Part shown: positions 32,749 through 42,790 of the stretch, piece by piece | How the letters are laid out: the number at the start of each line of letters is the position of its first letter | Position numbering within the stretch: position 1 is the first letter of the stretch | Assembly (NCBI GenBank): GCA_030549175.1 | Contig: JAUKUA010000001.1 | Span: forward strand, 8,122,001 to 8,186,000 | DNA length: 64,000 bases | DNA from: Lasiosphaeris hirsuta | Taxonomy: Eukaryota > Ascomycota > Sordariomycetes > Sordariales > Lasiosphaeriaceae | Direction: 5' to 3' | Position numbers and translations under genes: made by a program | Notes under the pieces: generated by a model | Seen by the model: only the letters and a program-made list of their open reading frames with translations | Database searches by the model: none | Told to the model about the DNA's origin: nothing

Positions 32749-34313
32749 CGCGGAATTGGGCGCTTCGAGAGCAGCGACGAAGACAAGAGAGCAGACAGTA
32801 GCAAGCACCTAGGTACCTAACGGGAAGTGACGGGACCAGGAGTGAGGCTGGGGTCAGGTAGCGCGGGGCTCCTGCCCGCCCGGCGGGCGCCTGCCCCCCC
32901 TTCTTGCCTTATAAGCTCAGGTTCTGCATTCCACCATTCCACCAGGGCAGCAACACCCGGCATCCATGCAACCATGCAACACAGCACCTGCACTCAGCAG
33001 GCAAGCACCTCAATACCTCAATGGTGGGGGTGTCGTCCAGGTGGGGGCAGGTGCCAGGCAGGGGTTGGCTGGCGCTCATGCAGCCACTGTCTTTTCAAAT
33101 CCACCAAACTCGCAACAAAGCTTCACTTTTCCATATCTGCTGTGTTTGCACCTCCCTAACCCTGCGTCTGACCAGTCACCGCGGCAGATAGTTTCCTTTT
33201 TGGCTGTCAAGGTTTTCTTGCCCACCTACGCATTTCCCAGTTCCAACCTCGCTGCGATGCAGTGGTGTCACCGGTGCCGTGGATGTGCCGACGCTGGCTC
33301 ACTGGCTGCCCAACCCGCTCAACAATTGGTAGAGACCCTGGCTTGCCTCGCCATTCTAGCCAGAACATCCCCAACACGTCTCCGGCCGGCCAGCGCAACG
33401 ACGGTGCAAACGCCAAGCGCCTATGCCCACGCTGTAGCCCTGGCAAACCCGTCGATCTCGGGCTCTGAACGCCGTGTGATTGGGGCTGAATTCGAACTAA
33501 ACTACACTAGCATTTTGACACTGACATGGCTGCTTCCTTTTGTTTGAACACTTTTGAGCGTCCCGATCTGATGCCTCTGCCCCGCGAGGCGTAAATTGTT
33601 TGATCATTAGAGCGACGAGTGGCTCTCCGATTGCTTACCGAGGAGATAAACTGAGGTGGCGCCCTCTTGGGGAACATTATTTGACAACCCTGGGATTATT
33701 ATGCGGATGATATCTCGCCAAAAGGTCTGTCAAGACGGCTCCAAGTAGTCCGGCGGCGAGTCAGCCTCTTCGGCTACACTAGAAGCAACATTCAGTTCTT
33801 TTTTTTTTTTGGGAGTATGACAATCATTTGCGTCACTTAATAGCGAGCGAGCAACACCCCAGCGCAGCCAAGCCGATACATGCTAGTGATATTCCTTTCT
33901 TCCAGTGGACCAATCTCGAAGCATTCCTCGATGCTACACAATACATACCACTTCGATTCACATACCACTTTTGCGTCTAAGCCATCGTTGCCAACAACTC
34001 GGGTTGTCGCTGCTTCGGGTAATCTGGAAAGGTAGCACGTACGGTAGGTACCCGGCGGGAACAAATGGAAGTCTAATTATCGTGAGATCTGTCAAGCAAC
34101 TAACAGCAAGGCAAAGGCTATCGGAAAGAGCAGCAAACATTGCAAAATCCCAACCTAATGTGGTCAATTGAGATGGGGGCCAAATAATGCCGCTAACAAC
34201 AAATAAGTCACGACCCGCAACACACCAGAGTGTTTTTCAGCAAATCCCATGCCGGCTCCTATACATCCCCTGAAAACGCCCTCCCCTGACTTAGCGGAGA
34301 ACTAGGTTGCTCC
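32749..34313. other. Intergenic between ankyrin and GLTP genes
   Basis: Promoter of the ankyrin gene at left, 3' flank of GLTP at right. A T12 run lies near 33799. Open frames overlap on both strands and none looks like protein. Confidence 0.45.
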
Positions 34314-35169
34314 TCACTTCCACTGGGCGTCCTTGCTGGCCAAGAACTCCTTGAGGATGTTCACGATGTTCTCGAGAGCGGCGAGGTACTCCTTGAGCTC
34401 CTCCTGAACCCTCTCCTCATCTTCTCCGAGCTTGGCATAGAAGTCCTTGCGGTAAGGGCAGGCGCTCATGGCGGCGCTGAAGACGGGCTTCACCAGGAAG
34501 CTGTGGTAGGGCTTGAGCGTCGTGCCGTAGGCACCGCGGAACGAGTCGGCGAGCTCCTCGGCCGGCTTGGACACGTTCTGGGTAAGGGCGATGCAGGTGA
34601 ACTCGAGACCTCTGGGCAGTGACATTTGGGTCAGCGGGCTATCCCTGGGTATTGTTGCTTGTTTCCAATGTGTTTTCCTCACCTTACTAGCCATACCATG
34701 CCCTCGGTTGCGATGTGTGACTTGGACTTGATTTCGTTCCGGACGAGTTCCTGGAGGTTTTGGGACTCGAGAGGGGCAGCGAGGAACCGTTTCCGGATTT
34801 TCTAAGAGGTGTCGAGCGTTAGTTGCGGTGACACAGCGATCAAGGCAAGCAAAAGGGGCAAACGTACCTCAACATTGCCCAGCATGTCCTTCTTCACGGG
34901 AGAGAAAGCGACCGAGCCGAGCAGATCTTACGGGCAATCAATCCAGGTCAGCAAAGTTCATAAAGATCTCTGTTTACTTCGTGCTGCACAATTGCTCGGC
35001 ATTGTACTAGAAGGAGGAGGTTCGGGAAGGGGCAGCTACCGAACATGGTGGTCAGCGACTCGGTGGCTTCGAGGAACTCGGCAGTTGAGATGGCATTGGC
35101 CTTGGTGGGATCGACGGGCACCGTCGTGAAGGAGCCCTTGAAGGTCTGGATATAGGTTGCGGAAGCCAT
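34314..35169 (-). CDS. Glycolipid transfer protein, HET-C2 type
   Basis: Moves or senses glycosphingolipids between membranes. The Podospora orthologue HET-C2 is a heterokaryon-incompatibility determinant. Exons 35169-35040, 34926-34868, 34801-34683 and 34611-34314 keep phase and give 201 residues, the family's normal size. N-terminus is MASATYIQTFKGSFTTVP. The lipid-head recognition set is intact: D, N and K in KKDMLGNVEK (equivalents of human D48, N52, K55), W in TEGMVWLVR (W96) and H in KPYHSFLVKP (H140). It is probably cytosolic. It is divergent from the phospholipase D gene across 1.1 kb, so they may share regulatory sequence. Whether it acts in allorecognition here cannot be told from one allele. 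Confidence 0.93.
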
Positions 35170-36284
35170 GGTGGTGAATCGGAAATCTAACGCTGGCTTG
35201 ATCAACAAGTCTTTCGGCAGCGTGTATGCTAGTGAGTCGTGCGGAGGTTGGAATTTAAAGCAGTTGGCGGTCAACAGGCCAGAAAACTGCGACAGACCCC
35301 ACAGCCCCCCAAAGCCTGGTCGAGGGTCCCATCCGCCCCACTCAGCCGGTGGCAATCGGGATGGACCTTGGCCAGGTCCAGTGCTAAGTTACCCCTCCCC
35401 CGCAGTCAATTGGCAGATCGCCCTAACCGCCACGGGAAGGTAGCACGGGATGCATCACGTGGATACTGACACACGCGAAAGCATCGACGTCGAGATGAAA
35501 ATTGGAAGACACAGGGCAAGCGCAAGTGCGAAGACTGGCGAGAGAGAGAGAGAGATGAAGAGATGGCTCGATTTCCGACACTAGCTATCTCAGTTGCCCT
35601 CCTGAATGTGGGGGAGGATGGGTCACGTGCAGCGATCGCGGGTAGGGGGTGCAGCATCAAGAAAACAGGCAGCCAATCGTCCAATCCAGGTGTCGCGACA
35701 ACAGCATTGGTTGCGGGAACTCGTCGCCTTGTTCCTCGTACGACAAGACCACGGGTCAAGTAAATACGAAGTTTGACGACTTTTCTATATGCTTTGAGAA
35801 GCACAGATGCCGTTGTTCCGCGCTCAAGTGCTAGGGCTGGTTTTGTCCTCCGCTAATAGGGCTAATGACGTCACGCCGTCCTTTTTCCCAGCAGCCAGAC
35901 CCAGGCTCCTTCTCTTTTTGCGCTGCAAAGCTTGCTTTGACACGGACAAGGTCAAGGTCGATATTGCTTGGTGCTATGACAATCTCTGGGCAAACACAAT
36001 GCCCTTGTGTAGTAGACCTTAGGTACTTAATCCAGGCAATGTGTGCGTTTGCCGCATTCGTCCCATCTGTCTCGCCCTTTCTGCATCCTTGTGCCCAGAT
36101 ATCAGGGTGCAAGCCCTCTGGATCCTCAATTGCATCCCATCCAAGTTTCGTTTTATACTATCTTCCGCTCCCCACTCCCCGCACCTAGACCACATCGTCT
36201 ATTCCTTGCTGCTCGCGTGTCGCGATCGTTCGCTTCCAAGTTGATCTCTGGACCCCTGCCAAGAGATAGCAGCAGTCCCTGACA
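35170..36284. other. Divergent promoter region between GLTP and PLD genes
   Basis: A GA microsatellite lies at about 35540-35555 and a pyrimidine-rich stretch lies before the PLD ATG. No gene seen. Confidence 0.5.
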
Positions 36285-39121
36285 ATGACCGAACCAAATG
36301 GCGATAAACGACACGAGAGTTTCAGCGACAAGCTCAAAAACCCCTTTCGGGAGCTCGGGGAAAAGCTTCACAGTACTCACCTCGAGGATGCAAAGATCCA
36401 CCTAACCCACCAAAAGTATGCGCTTTGTTTTGTGGTTCATCAGGAAGGAAGAGCTGACGATGGCCATCTAGACACAAGATCGGCAAGCTTGCGAATCTGG
36501 TTTGTCCCCCCTCAACCTCGTTGTTCCTACCGTGGCTCTCGCTAAGAGCGCCCCCAACAGTTCAATCCCCAGCATCGCCACGATGAAGAGCACGAGAAAG
36601 CCTGCGACGAGAAGCGCAGGCGCATTGCCGAGTCGAATCGATTTGACTCCTTCTTCCCCCAACGCGAGGGACACAACGCGAAGTGGTATGTTGATGGCCG
36701 GGACTACTTCTGGGTATGTACACCCCTTTCATCCTCCTATACCACGCCGAACTGACAGCGGAATAGGCCGTCTCGGTTGCCCTCGAGAAAGCAAAGGAAA
36801 CTATCTACATTGCTGACTGGTGGCTGTCCCCTGAATTGTTCCTCCGCCGACCCCCGTATTACAACCAAGAGTGGCGCCTAGACCAAATCCTGAAGCGTCG
36901 CGCTGAGGCCGGCGTCAAGATCTACGTCATGGTCTACCGAGAAGTCGAGGCCGCCATAACCTGCAACTCTGAGCACACCAAGCACTCGTTGCAAGCCCTC
37001 TGCCCCGAGGGCTCGCCGGGCTATGGAAACATCCATATTATGCGCCACCCGGACCATAACGTGCTAGAGAACGCCGCCGACATGACATTTTACTGGGCGC
37101 ATCACGAGAAGCTCATCGTCATAGACTACGAGATGGCCTTTATTGGTGGTCTGGATCTCTGCTTTGGCCGTTGGGATAACCACCAGCATGCGCTGTCTGA
37201 TGTCCATCCGGAGGGAGTATCGAATGAAGTGTGGCCTGGCCAAGACTTTAACAACAACCGTGTCATGGACTTTAAGAACGTCCAGGACTGGAAGCAAAAC
37301 GAGCTCAGCAAGGCCGACTACGGCCGCATGCCGTGGCACGACGTTGCCATGGGTATAATTGGGCCAGCCGTTTACGACATTGCTGAGCACTTTGTTCTGA
37401 GGTGGAACTTTGTCAAACGGGACAAGTACAAGCGCGACAAGCGCTTCACATGGATCGAGTTGAGGGGCCGCCAGGGTGAGGATGAAGATCTCGTCGGCAT
37501 CCAAAGGCCAAAGCACCCGGTCGGAGGCTATGTTGTGCATCCGCTGACTCCCCTGGAGACCAAACATCTTCACGAGCGGGGCAGCGTCAATATCCAAGTT
37601 GTGAGGTCCAGCTGCGACTGGTCCAGCGGCATCCTGACGGAACACTCGATCCAGAATGCTTACAGCGAGATTATCCGGAATGCACAGCATTACGTTTACA
37701 TTGAGAATCAGTTCTTCATAACTGCCACGGGCGACCAGCAAAGCCCGATCCACAACACAATTGGCCGTGCCATAGTCGATGCTGTTGTGCGCGCTGGAAA
37801 GGAAAATCGCAAGTTCCGTGTCATCATCGTGATCCCCGCAATCCCTGGATTTGCCGGCGACCTAAGGGATGATGGCGCAACAGGGACCAGAGCCATCATG
37901 GATTACCAGTTCAAGTCAATCTGCCGGGGGGAGCATAGCATCTTTGAGCAAGTCCGCAAGGAAGGTGTAGATCCTACAAAACACATATTTTTCTTCAACC
38001 TAAGAAGCTATGATCGCCTCAACAAGACACCGGCCATCCAGAAGCAGGAAGAGGAATCGGGTGTCGGGTACCAAGAAGTCCAGCGCGCCGAGGCCGAAGA
38101 AGTTATGGGCGAGGGGATTCACGGCACGGTCGACGTCCACGGCGGTCACGACAAGCATATGGGCAAGCCCCACGAACAGGCTAACTCCAAGTCGCGTGAC
38201 GCCAAGGGCGAGCTGAAAAGAGATGTGGATGAGGCGCGAAAGCCCGACGGGGAAGAGACAGGTACCGACACAAAACGGCGATTTGAAGCAGCAAGAAAGG
38301 AGGACAGCAACACCGACTCACCATTTACAGTTGCGCACCTTGCCATGGCCACCCAGGAAAAGGTGTCCGAGGTAAAATGGGACGGTGACCCGGAAGACGA
38401 AGTCAACCACTGGATCCAGGAAGAGCTGTACATCCATGCCAAACTGCTCATTGCCGATGACCGCATTGTGGTCTGTGGTTCCAGCAATCTCAATGACCGG
38501 AGCCAGCTGGGATACCACGACAGCGAACTGAGTATTGTTATGGAGGACAAGAGCACCTTCGAGTCTACCATGGACGGCCAGTCGTACCAGGCTGGACGGC
38601 ATGCTGCCACGCTCAGACGTTATCTGTGGAGGGAACATCTCGGCCTTCTGCCCCCCCAAGACATGGACGCGAGTAACGATCCGAATGCGCAGCCACCAGG
38701 CGACGACTCGCCAAACGATGTTGGCGACCAAGACGAGTCGTGGACCACTGTTGAGGACCCCTTGAGTGAAGACTTGTGGGATATGTGGACCGGACGTGCC
38801 ACGACGAATACGCAAGTGTTCAGGCAGCTGTTCCACTCGGATCCGGATGATCATGGTAGGACCGAAACCTGCTTGGGAGGAGAGCTCATGGCTAACGTGG
38901 TGGCAGTTAAAACGTTTGATGATTACAATACCTTCTTACCGGCAAAGGGCGTCAAGTCTGGGCATATTTTCGACCGCATGATCCCGCCAGACGAGATACG
39001 CAAGAAGTTGGATACGATCAAGGGTCATTTGGTTTGGTTACCGCTTGACTTTTTGAGGGATGCGTCCATGGCGGAGGTGGGGTTACAGGTGAACCAGTGG
39101 ACGGAGAGCGTGTATACCTAG
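36285..39121 (+). CDS. Phospholipase D (two HKD motifs), fungal type without PX/PH
   Basis: Hydrolyses phosphatidylcholine to phosphatidic acid and choline. Exons 36285-36415, 36472-36499, 36561-36713 and 36767-39121 keep phase (888 residues); introns are 53-61 nt. Exon 2 is only 28 nt. The start MTEPNGDKRHESFSDKLKNP is followed by GHNAKWYVDGRDYFW / AVSVALEKAKETIYIADWWL at the entry to the first catalytic lobe. HKD motif 1 is HHEKLIVID (about residue 217). HKD motif 2 is HAKLLIADDRIVVCGSSN (about residue 660). A charged, probably disordered insertion (about residues 530-630) precedes motif 2. No PX or PH domain is visible, unlike yeast Spo14. Confidence 0.93.
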
Positions 39122-39872
39122 GTGAAGTATAGTTGCCTATATTCTATACTCCTGCATTGTATTACTTGACACACTTGACTACTCTTTCTTCGTTGTGTTG
39201 CTGATATGTGAGGTTGGGTGACTTTGTGTTAGCTATAACGGACGCCTCCTTTACCATTGATAGTCTAGTATGAAGATTTTATCGCACTTTGGGGTGTGTT
39301 TCGTATATTAATTTGTCTACTTGACACAGTATAATGGGCTCGGGCTCCCAGTTATCGTCTTTTGCCCCCTTGTCTGGAGTGGGTGACTGAGGTAGGCAAC
39401 GGAAGACTCCATTGAACGGGAAGGGGCATTCCTGCCGTGTCTATCAAGGTGCCCAGGCCTTACCTCAGACGACGACCATCATAGAGATGTTTTAGCGACC
39501 CCTCCTCAAAATAACAAGGTTGGTTGGTTGAGTGGCAACAGCCTTGTGTTGTTATAGTATGTGTGTGGTCTGTCCAAACTGTGTTTCGCCTTTCCCCCTG
39601 TGAATCTCACGCACTTGCGGGTTCGATTCCCGAGCTGATCTTCGTTTTTTTGGCTTTTCTTTTTTTCTTTTTTAACTATTTTATCTTCAACTTTATAGAA
39701 ATGTTCACTTCACACCGGGACTCATCTCAAGCAATGTGTACATGAAGCATCTCTTCCGCTGCCTTCGATTCCAGTCATGCTCATATTGCGCTTTTACTTT
39801 TAACATTCTCATGCATACATACATTATCATTACGTAGTATCCCCCCCAACCGTCCTCCCCTGTTCCATCCCA
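39122..39872. other. Convergent 3' region of PLD and NADase genes
   Basis: Holds 3' UTR-like AT-rich sequence and the tRNA-like element at 39518-39641. No protein-coding gene seen. Confidence 0.5.
39518..39641 (+). tRNA. tRNA-like element with perfect B box (possible class II pseudogene)
   Basis: GGGTTCGATTCCC (39619-39631) is a perfect B box in a T-arm (GCGGG/CCCGA, one mismatch). Seven bases GCTGATC after it can pair with GGTTGGT at 39518-39524, mostly through wobble pairs. A possible long variable arm (GTGA-ATC-TCAC) precedes the T-arm, and a T7 tract follows at 39645. The anticodon arm could not be folded convincingly, so identity is unknown. Confidence 0.28.
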
Positions 39873-40547
39873 TCACCTCCGCGCCAACATGACGGCGGGA
39901 TCAACCCTCTCGACAAACCCCTGGCTCGTCAAGGTCGCCAGGTTGTTGTACAGCATGTACTGCACGCCCTGCCCCGGCTGTCCAAACCACGGCAGGATCG
40001 GCCCCGCCAGCACCACCAGGTCCTTGGTCACCCGGTACACGCGGTAGTTGTACGGGAACGCCGGTGCGTCCTGCGGCGTGTTGAGGTTGCTCGGCGGCAG
40101 CGCCCGCTGCAGGTACGGCGCCGCGGCGGGGCTGACGTACGTGCCGTACTCGGACCCGAACCGGTCGATCAGGGTGCCTGGGGCTAGCGTGATGTTGCCC
40201 TGGATCGGGGCTCCGTCGTTGGCGACTGAGAAGCCTGCGAATGACGGGTAGTTCCACCACCCGGTGGTCGTGTTGAACCAGGCGGCGAGGAAGGGGCCCG
40301 GGCAGAGCCCGCCGAAGCGCTCGTAGATGGTGAAGACGGAATCGAGGGGTAGCTTCTCTGGCAGTTTGGGGGGGCCCAGCCGGAAGTCGCCGCACACGTA
40401 CTCGGTTGTCAGGGACGCGTTGTAGTTGGTGCCGTCGCAGTAGGCTTCGGATGTCTTGGAGAGGGTGCATTTGGCAGTTGTGTTGGTTGCTGCCGTTGCC
40501 GGGGCTAGGAGGCCGGCCAGGACCGTTAGGGCGAGGGGGAACTTCAT
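39873..40547 (-). CDS. Secreted TNT-domain NAD glycohydrolase (fungal surface NADase type)
   Basis: Single exon, 224 residues from the ATG at 40547, which starts a signal peptide ([20 protein letters not shown]). The mature part has several cysteines and N-glycosylation sites. Its C-terminal half has the TNT (DUF4237) signature: [15 protein letters not shown] with the conserved Arg, then [13 protein letters not shown], and a late Gln in [12 protein letters not shown]. This matches the conidial-surface NADases described in Aspergillus fumigatus and Neurospora, which cleave NAD+ to nicotinamide and ADP-ribose outside the cell. The domain is shared with bacterial NAD-depleting toxins. No immunity-type partner gene lies beside it, as expected for a secreted fungal enzyme. 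Confidence 0.85.
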   Translation of the reverse strand: MKFPLALTVLAGLLAPATAATNTTAKCTLSKTSEAYCDGTNYNASLTTEYVCGDFRLGPPKLPEKLPLDSVFTIYERFGGLCPGPFLAAWFNTTTGWWNYPSFAGFSVANDGAPIQGNITLAPGTLIDRFGSEYGTYVSPAAAPYLQRALPPSNLNTPQDAPAFPYNYRVYRVTKDLVVLAGPILPWFGQPGQGVQYMLYNNLATLTSQGFVERVDPAVMLARR

Positions 40548-41500
40548 GACGGTGTTCGGGGGGGGGGGGGGTATCACAGACTGGATGAGGGGTGTGCTAA
40601 GGCAGAAGAGGAGGACGAGATGGAAAGGGAGGGGGGAAGGGACTTATATATGGAAAACAAACCTGTTGCATCAACTTGCGGTCCTCGTCGGCCGAGACAG
40701 AGTCAACAACACAATTCATCGTGCATGCCGCTGTCGCCCAGTCGTGCTGCTCTTGCTCTTGGAGCGGGTAGGCGGGAAGGTGGAAGCTGTCTCACTTTAG
40801 CTGCATTCCTAATGGCTGCGCCATGACAGCGGTGGACCAAAGACATATCAATCTGCGGTCATCCGAGCTGAGGGATTCAGCTACGTGAGACATGGCCAAT
40901 CGTCGTGTCACACTGATCTGCAAAAGGGTCCGGGATCTGCATGCTGGCAAGCGGGGGGAAGAATGGGGCCGCACTGGTGTTGACAAACGACAACACTACA
41001 CAGTAATGGGTACAAAAGGAAAGCAGAAGCTTTTGTTGTATTCCCAGCTGATATGGAAGCTCCAAGTGAAGATATCCCTAGTAGATATCAACAGCAATGC
41101 TAGTACTCCTCGGGCTCGGGGATAGGCGCGGGTTTCGTTGGTCGCAGCCTTCAAATTGTTTTCACAACACCTACGGCACTGGTCTCGCCCTACGTGGTAT
41201 GCAGACGTTAAACATGCTGATGCCCATCATGGCCTGACCTCCCCCCTTTCTAGACCAATACTGTGAATCCCCTCAAATCTGGAATGCAAAAATAAATCCA
41301 ATAAACGGTTCAATTAAATACCGGGTTCCCTAAATACCCCTATGTCCGAAGTCTGGTATATAAGCGCCTTGGTACGCTCAAAGGGGCATCAAAGACCCCT
41401 TAGATGCGAGCCCCTTAATATGGCTTTGGACATCCCTGGAAGGCGTCCAAAAACACCCATAAATATTTTTTTCTTTCCCGCCGGAGCGTCTCCAATAGCT
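40548..41500. other. NADase promoter and AT-rich spacer
   Basis: A G-run at 40559-40570 sits just upstream of the NADase ATG. From about 41260 to 41480 the sequence becomes AT-rich up to the stop of the orphan ORF. No gene seen. Confidence 0.45.
40643..40650 (-). promoter_or_regulatory. TATA-like box of the NADase gene
   Basis: TATATAAG on the minus strand, about 100 nt upstream of the ATG at 40547. Placement fits a TATA box. Inference only. Confidence 0.45.
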
Positions 41501-42361
41501 TTAGTCCAAGTAGTATCCGAATTCCCAAGTAGTCCAAAAATCTGCCACCACCCCAACCGCCTTCTCCAGCGCCGCTGCCTCGTCCCTACCGACACTATTC
41601 AACGCCTCTATAATCCGGAATCGCCACTCCTGGTCGCGCCTCATGGCCGCTTCTGTTGGCACTGTGACATTCCGGGCCTGCAACGCCTCTTCAGGGCGCC
41701 ACGAGGCCTCTTCCCACTGGATCAAGGCCTTTTTGGTGCCATGTGTAGCCTCTGACACGACCAAGGCCTCCACTGGTATGTTCGAGGCCTTTTCACGGCC
41801 CCGTGGAGCCTCCGTTGGCACGGCCAAGGCGTCTTCCGGCCCCTGTGTGGCCTCCTCTGGCGTGATAGAGGCTGTCAGGGGAGGTTCGGGGGTCCGTTTG
41901 GCCATGGTGTTCGGAAATCTAAAGGGCACATCGGGGCCGCGCGACGGCATTGTGGATTCCTTCAATGTGGCCTTCCTGTCTTGCTCCAAGGTCTTCACCC
42001 ACTCTTTCGGCGGGCTCTCGGCGAGGGATAGGCCGTTGAAGGTCAAGGAACCGGGGGAGGTCTCCCTGGGGAGTGAAGACATTTTTGTCGTTGGGTATGC
42101 TTGCGTTGGGCGAGAAGAGCTGTTTTCGCAGTCAAGAGAGGTCTGCTTGGTTGCTTCGGTACCCGTGTCTCTTCTATGATGAGAGGCTCTGGCGATGAGA
42201 GAAGAGGTTGGAATGAATGAGGCGGGCCAGGACGAGTAATTAAATAGCTGTCTGATCAATACTCGCTTCGGTCCTCGGATACGTTCCGAGTCAAGTCCCT
42301 TTTGCGCCATGCCGAAAGCGAAAGCGAAAGCACCGGACCGAGAAGAATGAGGGCGATCCAT
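41501..42361 (-). CDS. Orphan protein with degenerate heptad repeats
   Basis: Open frame of 286 residues from the ATG at 42361. A second ATG at 42082 (context ACAAAAATG) may be the true start, giving 193 residues. No known domain, signal peptide or membrane helix. The middle (about 41640-41880) is built of seven-residue units with Ala at a fixed place: EEATQGP, EDALAVP, TEAPRGR, EKASNIP, VEALVVS. At DNA level this is a 21/42-nt periodicity. The C-terminus is WRFRIIEALNSVGRDEAAAL. The sequence is acidic and Ala/Glu/Pro-rich. The flanking DNA is AT-rich. It could be a lineage-specific gene, or an open frame created by a decayed tandem repeat. Confidence 0.4.
   Translation of the reverse strand: MDRPHSSRSGAFAFAFGMAQKGLDSERIRGPKRVLIRQLFNYSSWPASFIPTSSLIARASHHRRDTGTEATKQTSLDCENSSSRPTQAYPTTKMSSLPRETSPGSLTFNGLSLAESPPKEWVKTLEQDRKATLKESTMPSRGPDVPFRFPNTMAKRTPEPPLTASITPEEATQGPEDALAVPTEAPRGREKASNIPVEALVVSEATHGTKKALIQWEEASWRPEEALQARNVTVPTEAAMRRDQEWRFRIIEALNSVGRDEAAALEKAVGVVADFWTTWEFGYYLD
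41640..41880 (-). repeat. Degenerate 21/42-nt tandem repeat inside orphan ORF
   Basis: On the plus strand, blocks begin with AAGGCC or GAGGCC at 21- or 39-42-nt steps. Two adjacent blocks are exactly 42 nt and clearly related. Confidence 0.65.
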
Positions 42362-42790
42362 GGGAATTTAGAAGCTTGTTGTTGGCACCTAGGCTTTGAG
42401 GAATGGATCTTAAGGTTGCCCCCACAACACTGAGTGCGCAACGGCAATCTTCGAATGCTACTAGGTTGAGCAGCGGCTAGACACTGGTAGGCGTTCTCAT
42501 TCCACCCGTCAAGCAAAGGCAAAAAACTCGAGCATTTTGGCGTCCTGCCCGAAGGTTCGCGGCGACTAGGAGCTGTCGATCCAGCGTCTTACTGAGGAGA
42601 GATAGCGAGGACACGCACTATGCGCACAGCGAATAGCCCACACAACCAAAACACCCGGAGAGCCATATCTGGACACTGCAGAATATATTTGCAAAAATCC
42701 TGACTCGGGGTATATATCTCTGCCACTGACACGCACCTGCCCAACACCTACCAGCTAACCCACACACACACCCGCCCGCCTATGTCCCCA
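42362..42790. other. Spacer downstream of DBP7
   Basis: No coding signal. Contains the putative promoter of the orphan ORF and the 3' flank of DBP7. A short CA-rich tract lies near 42752-42775. Confidence 0.45.
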
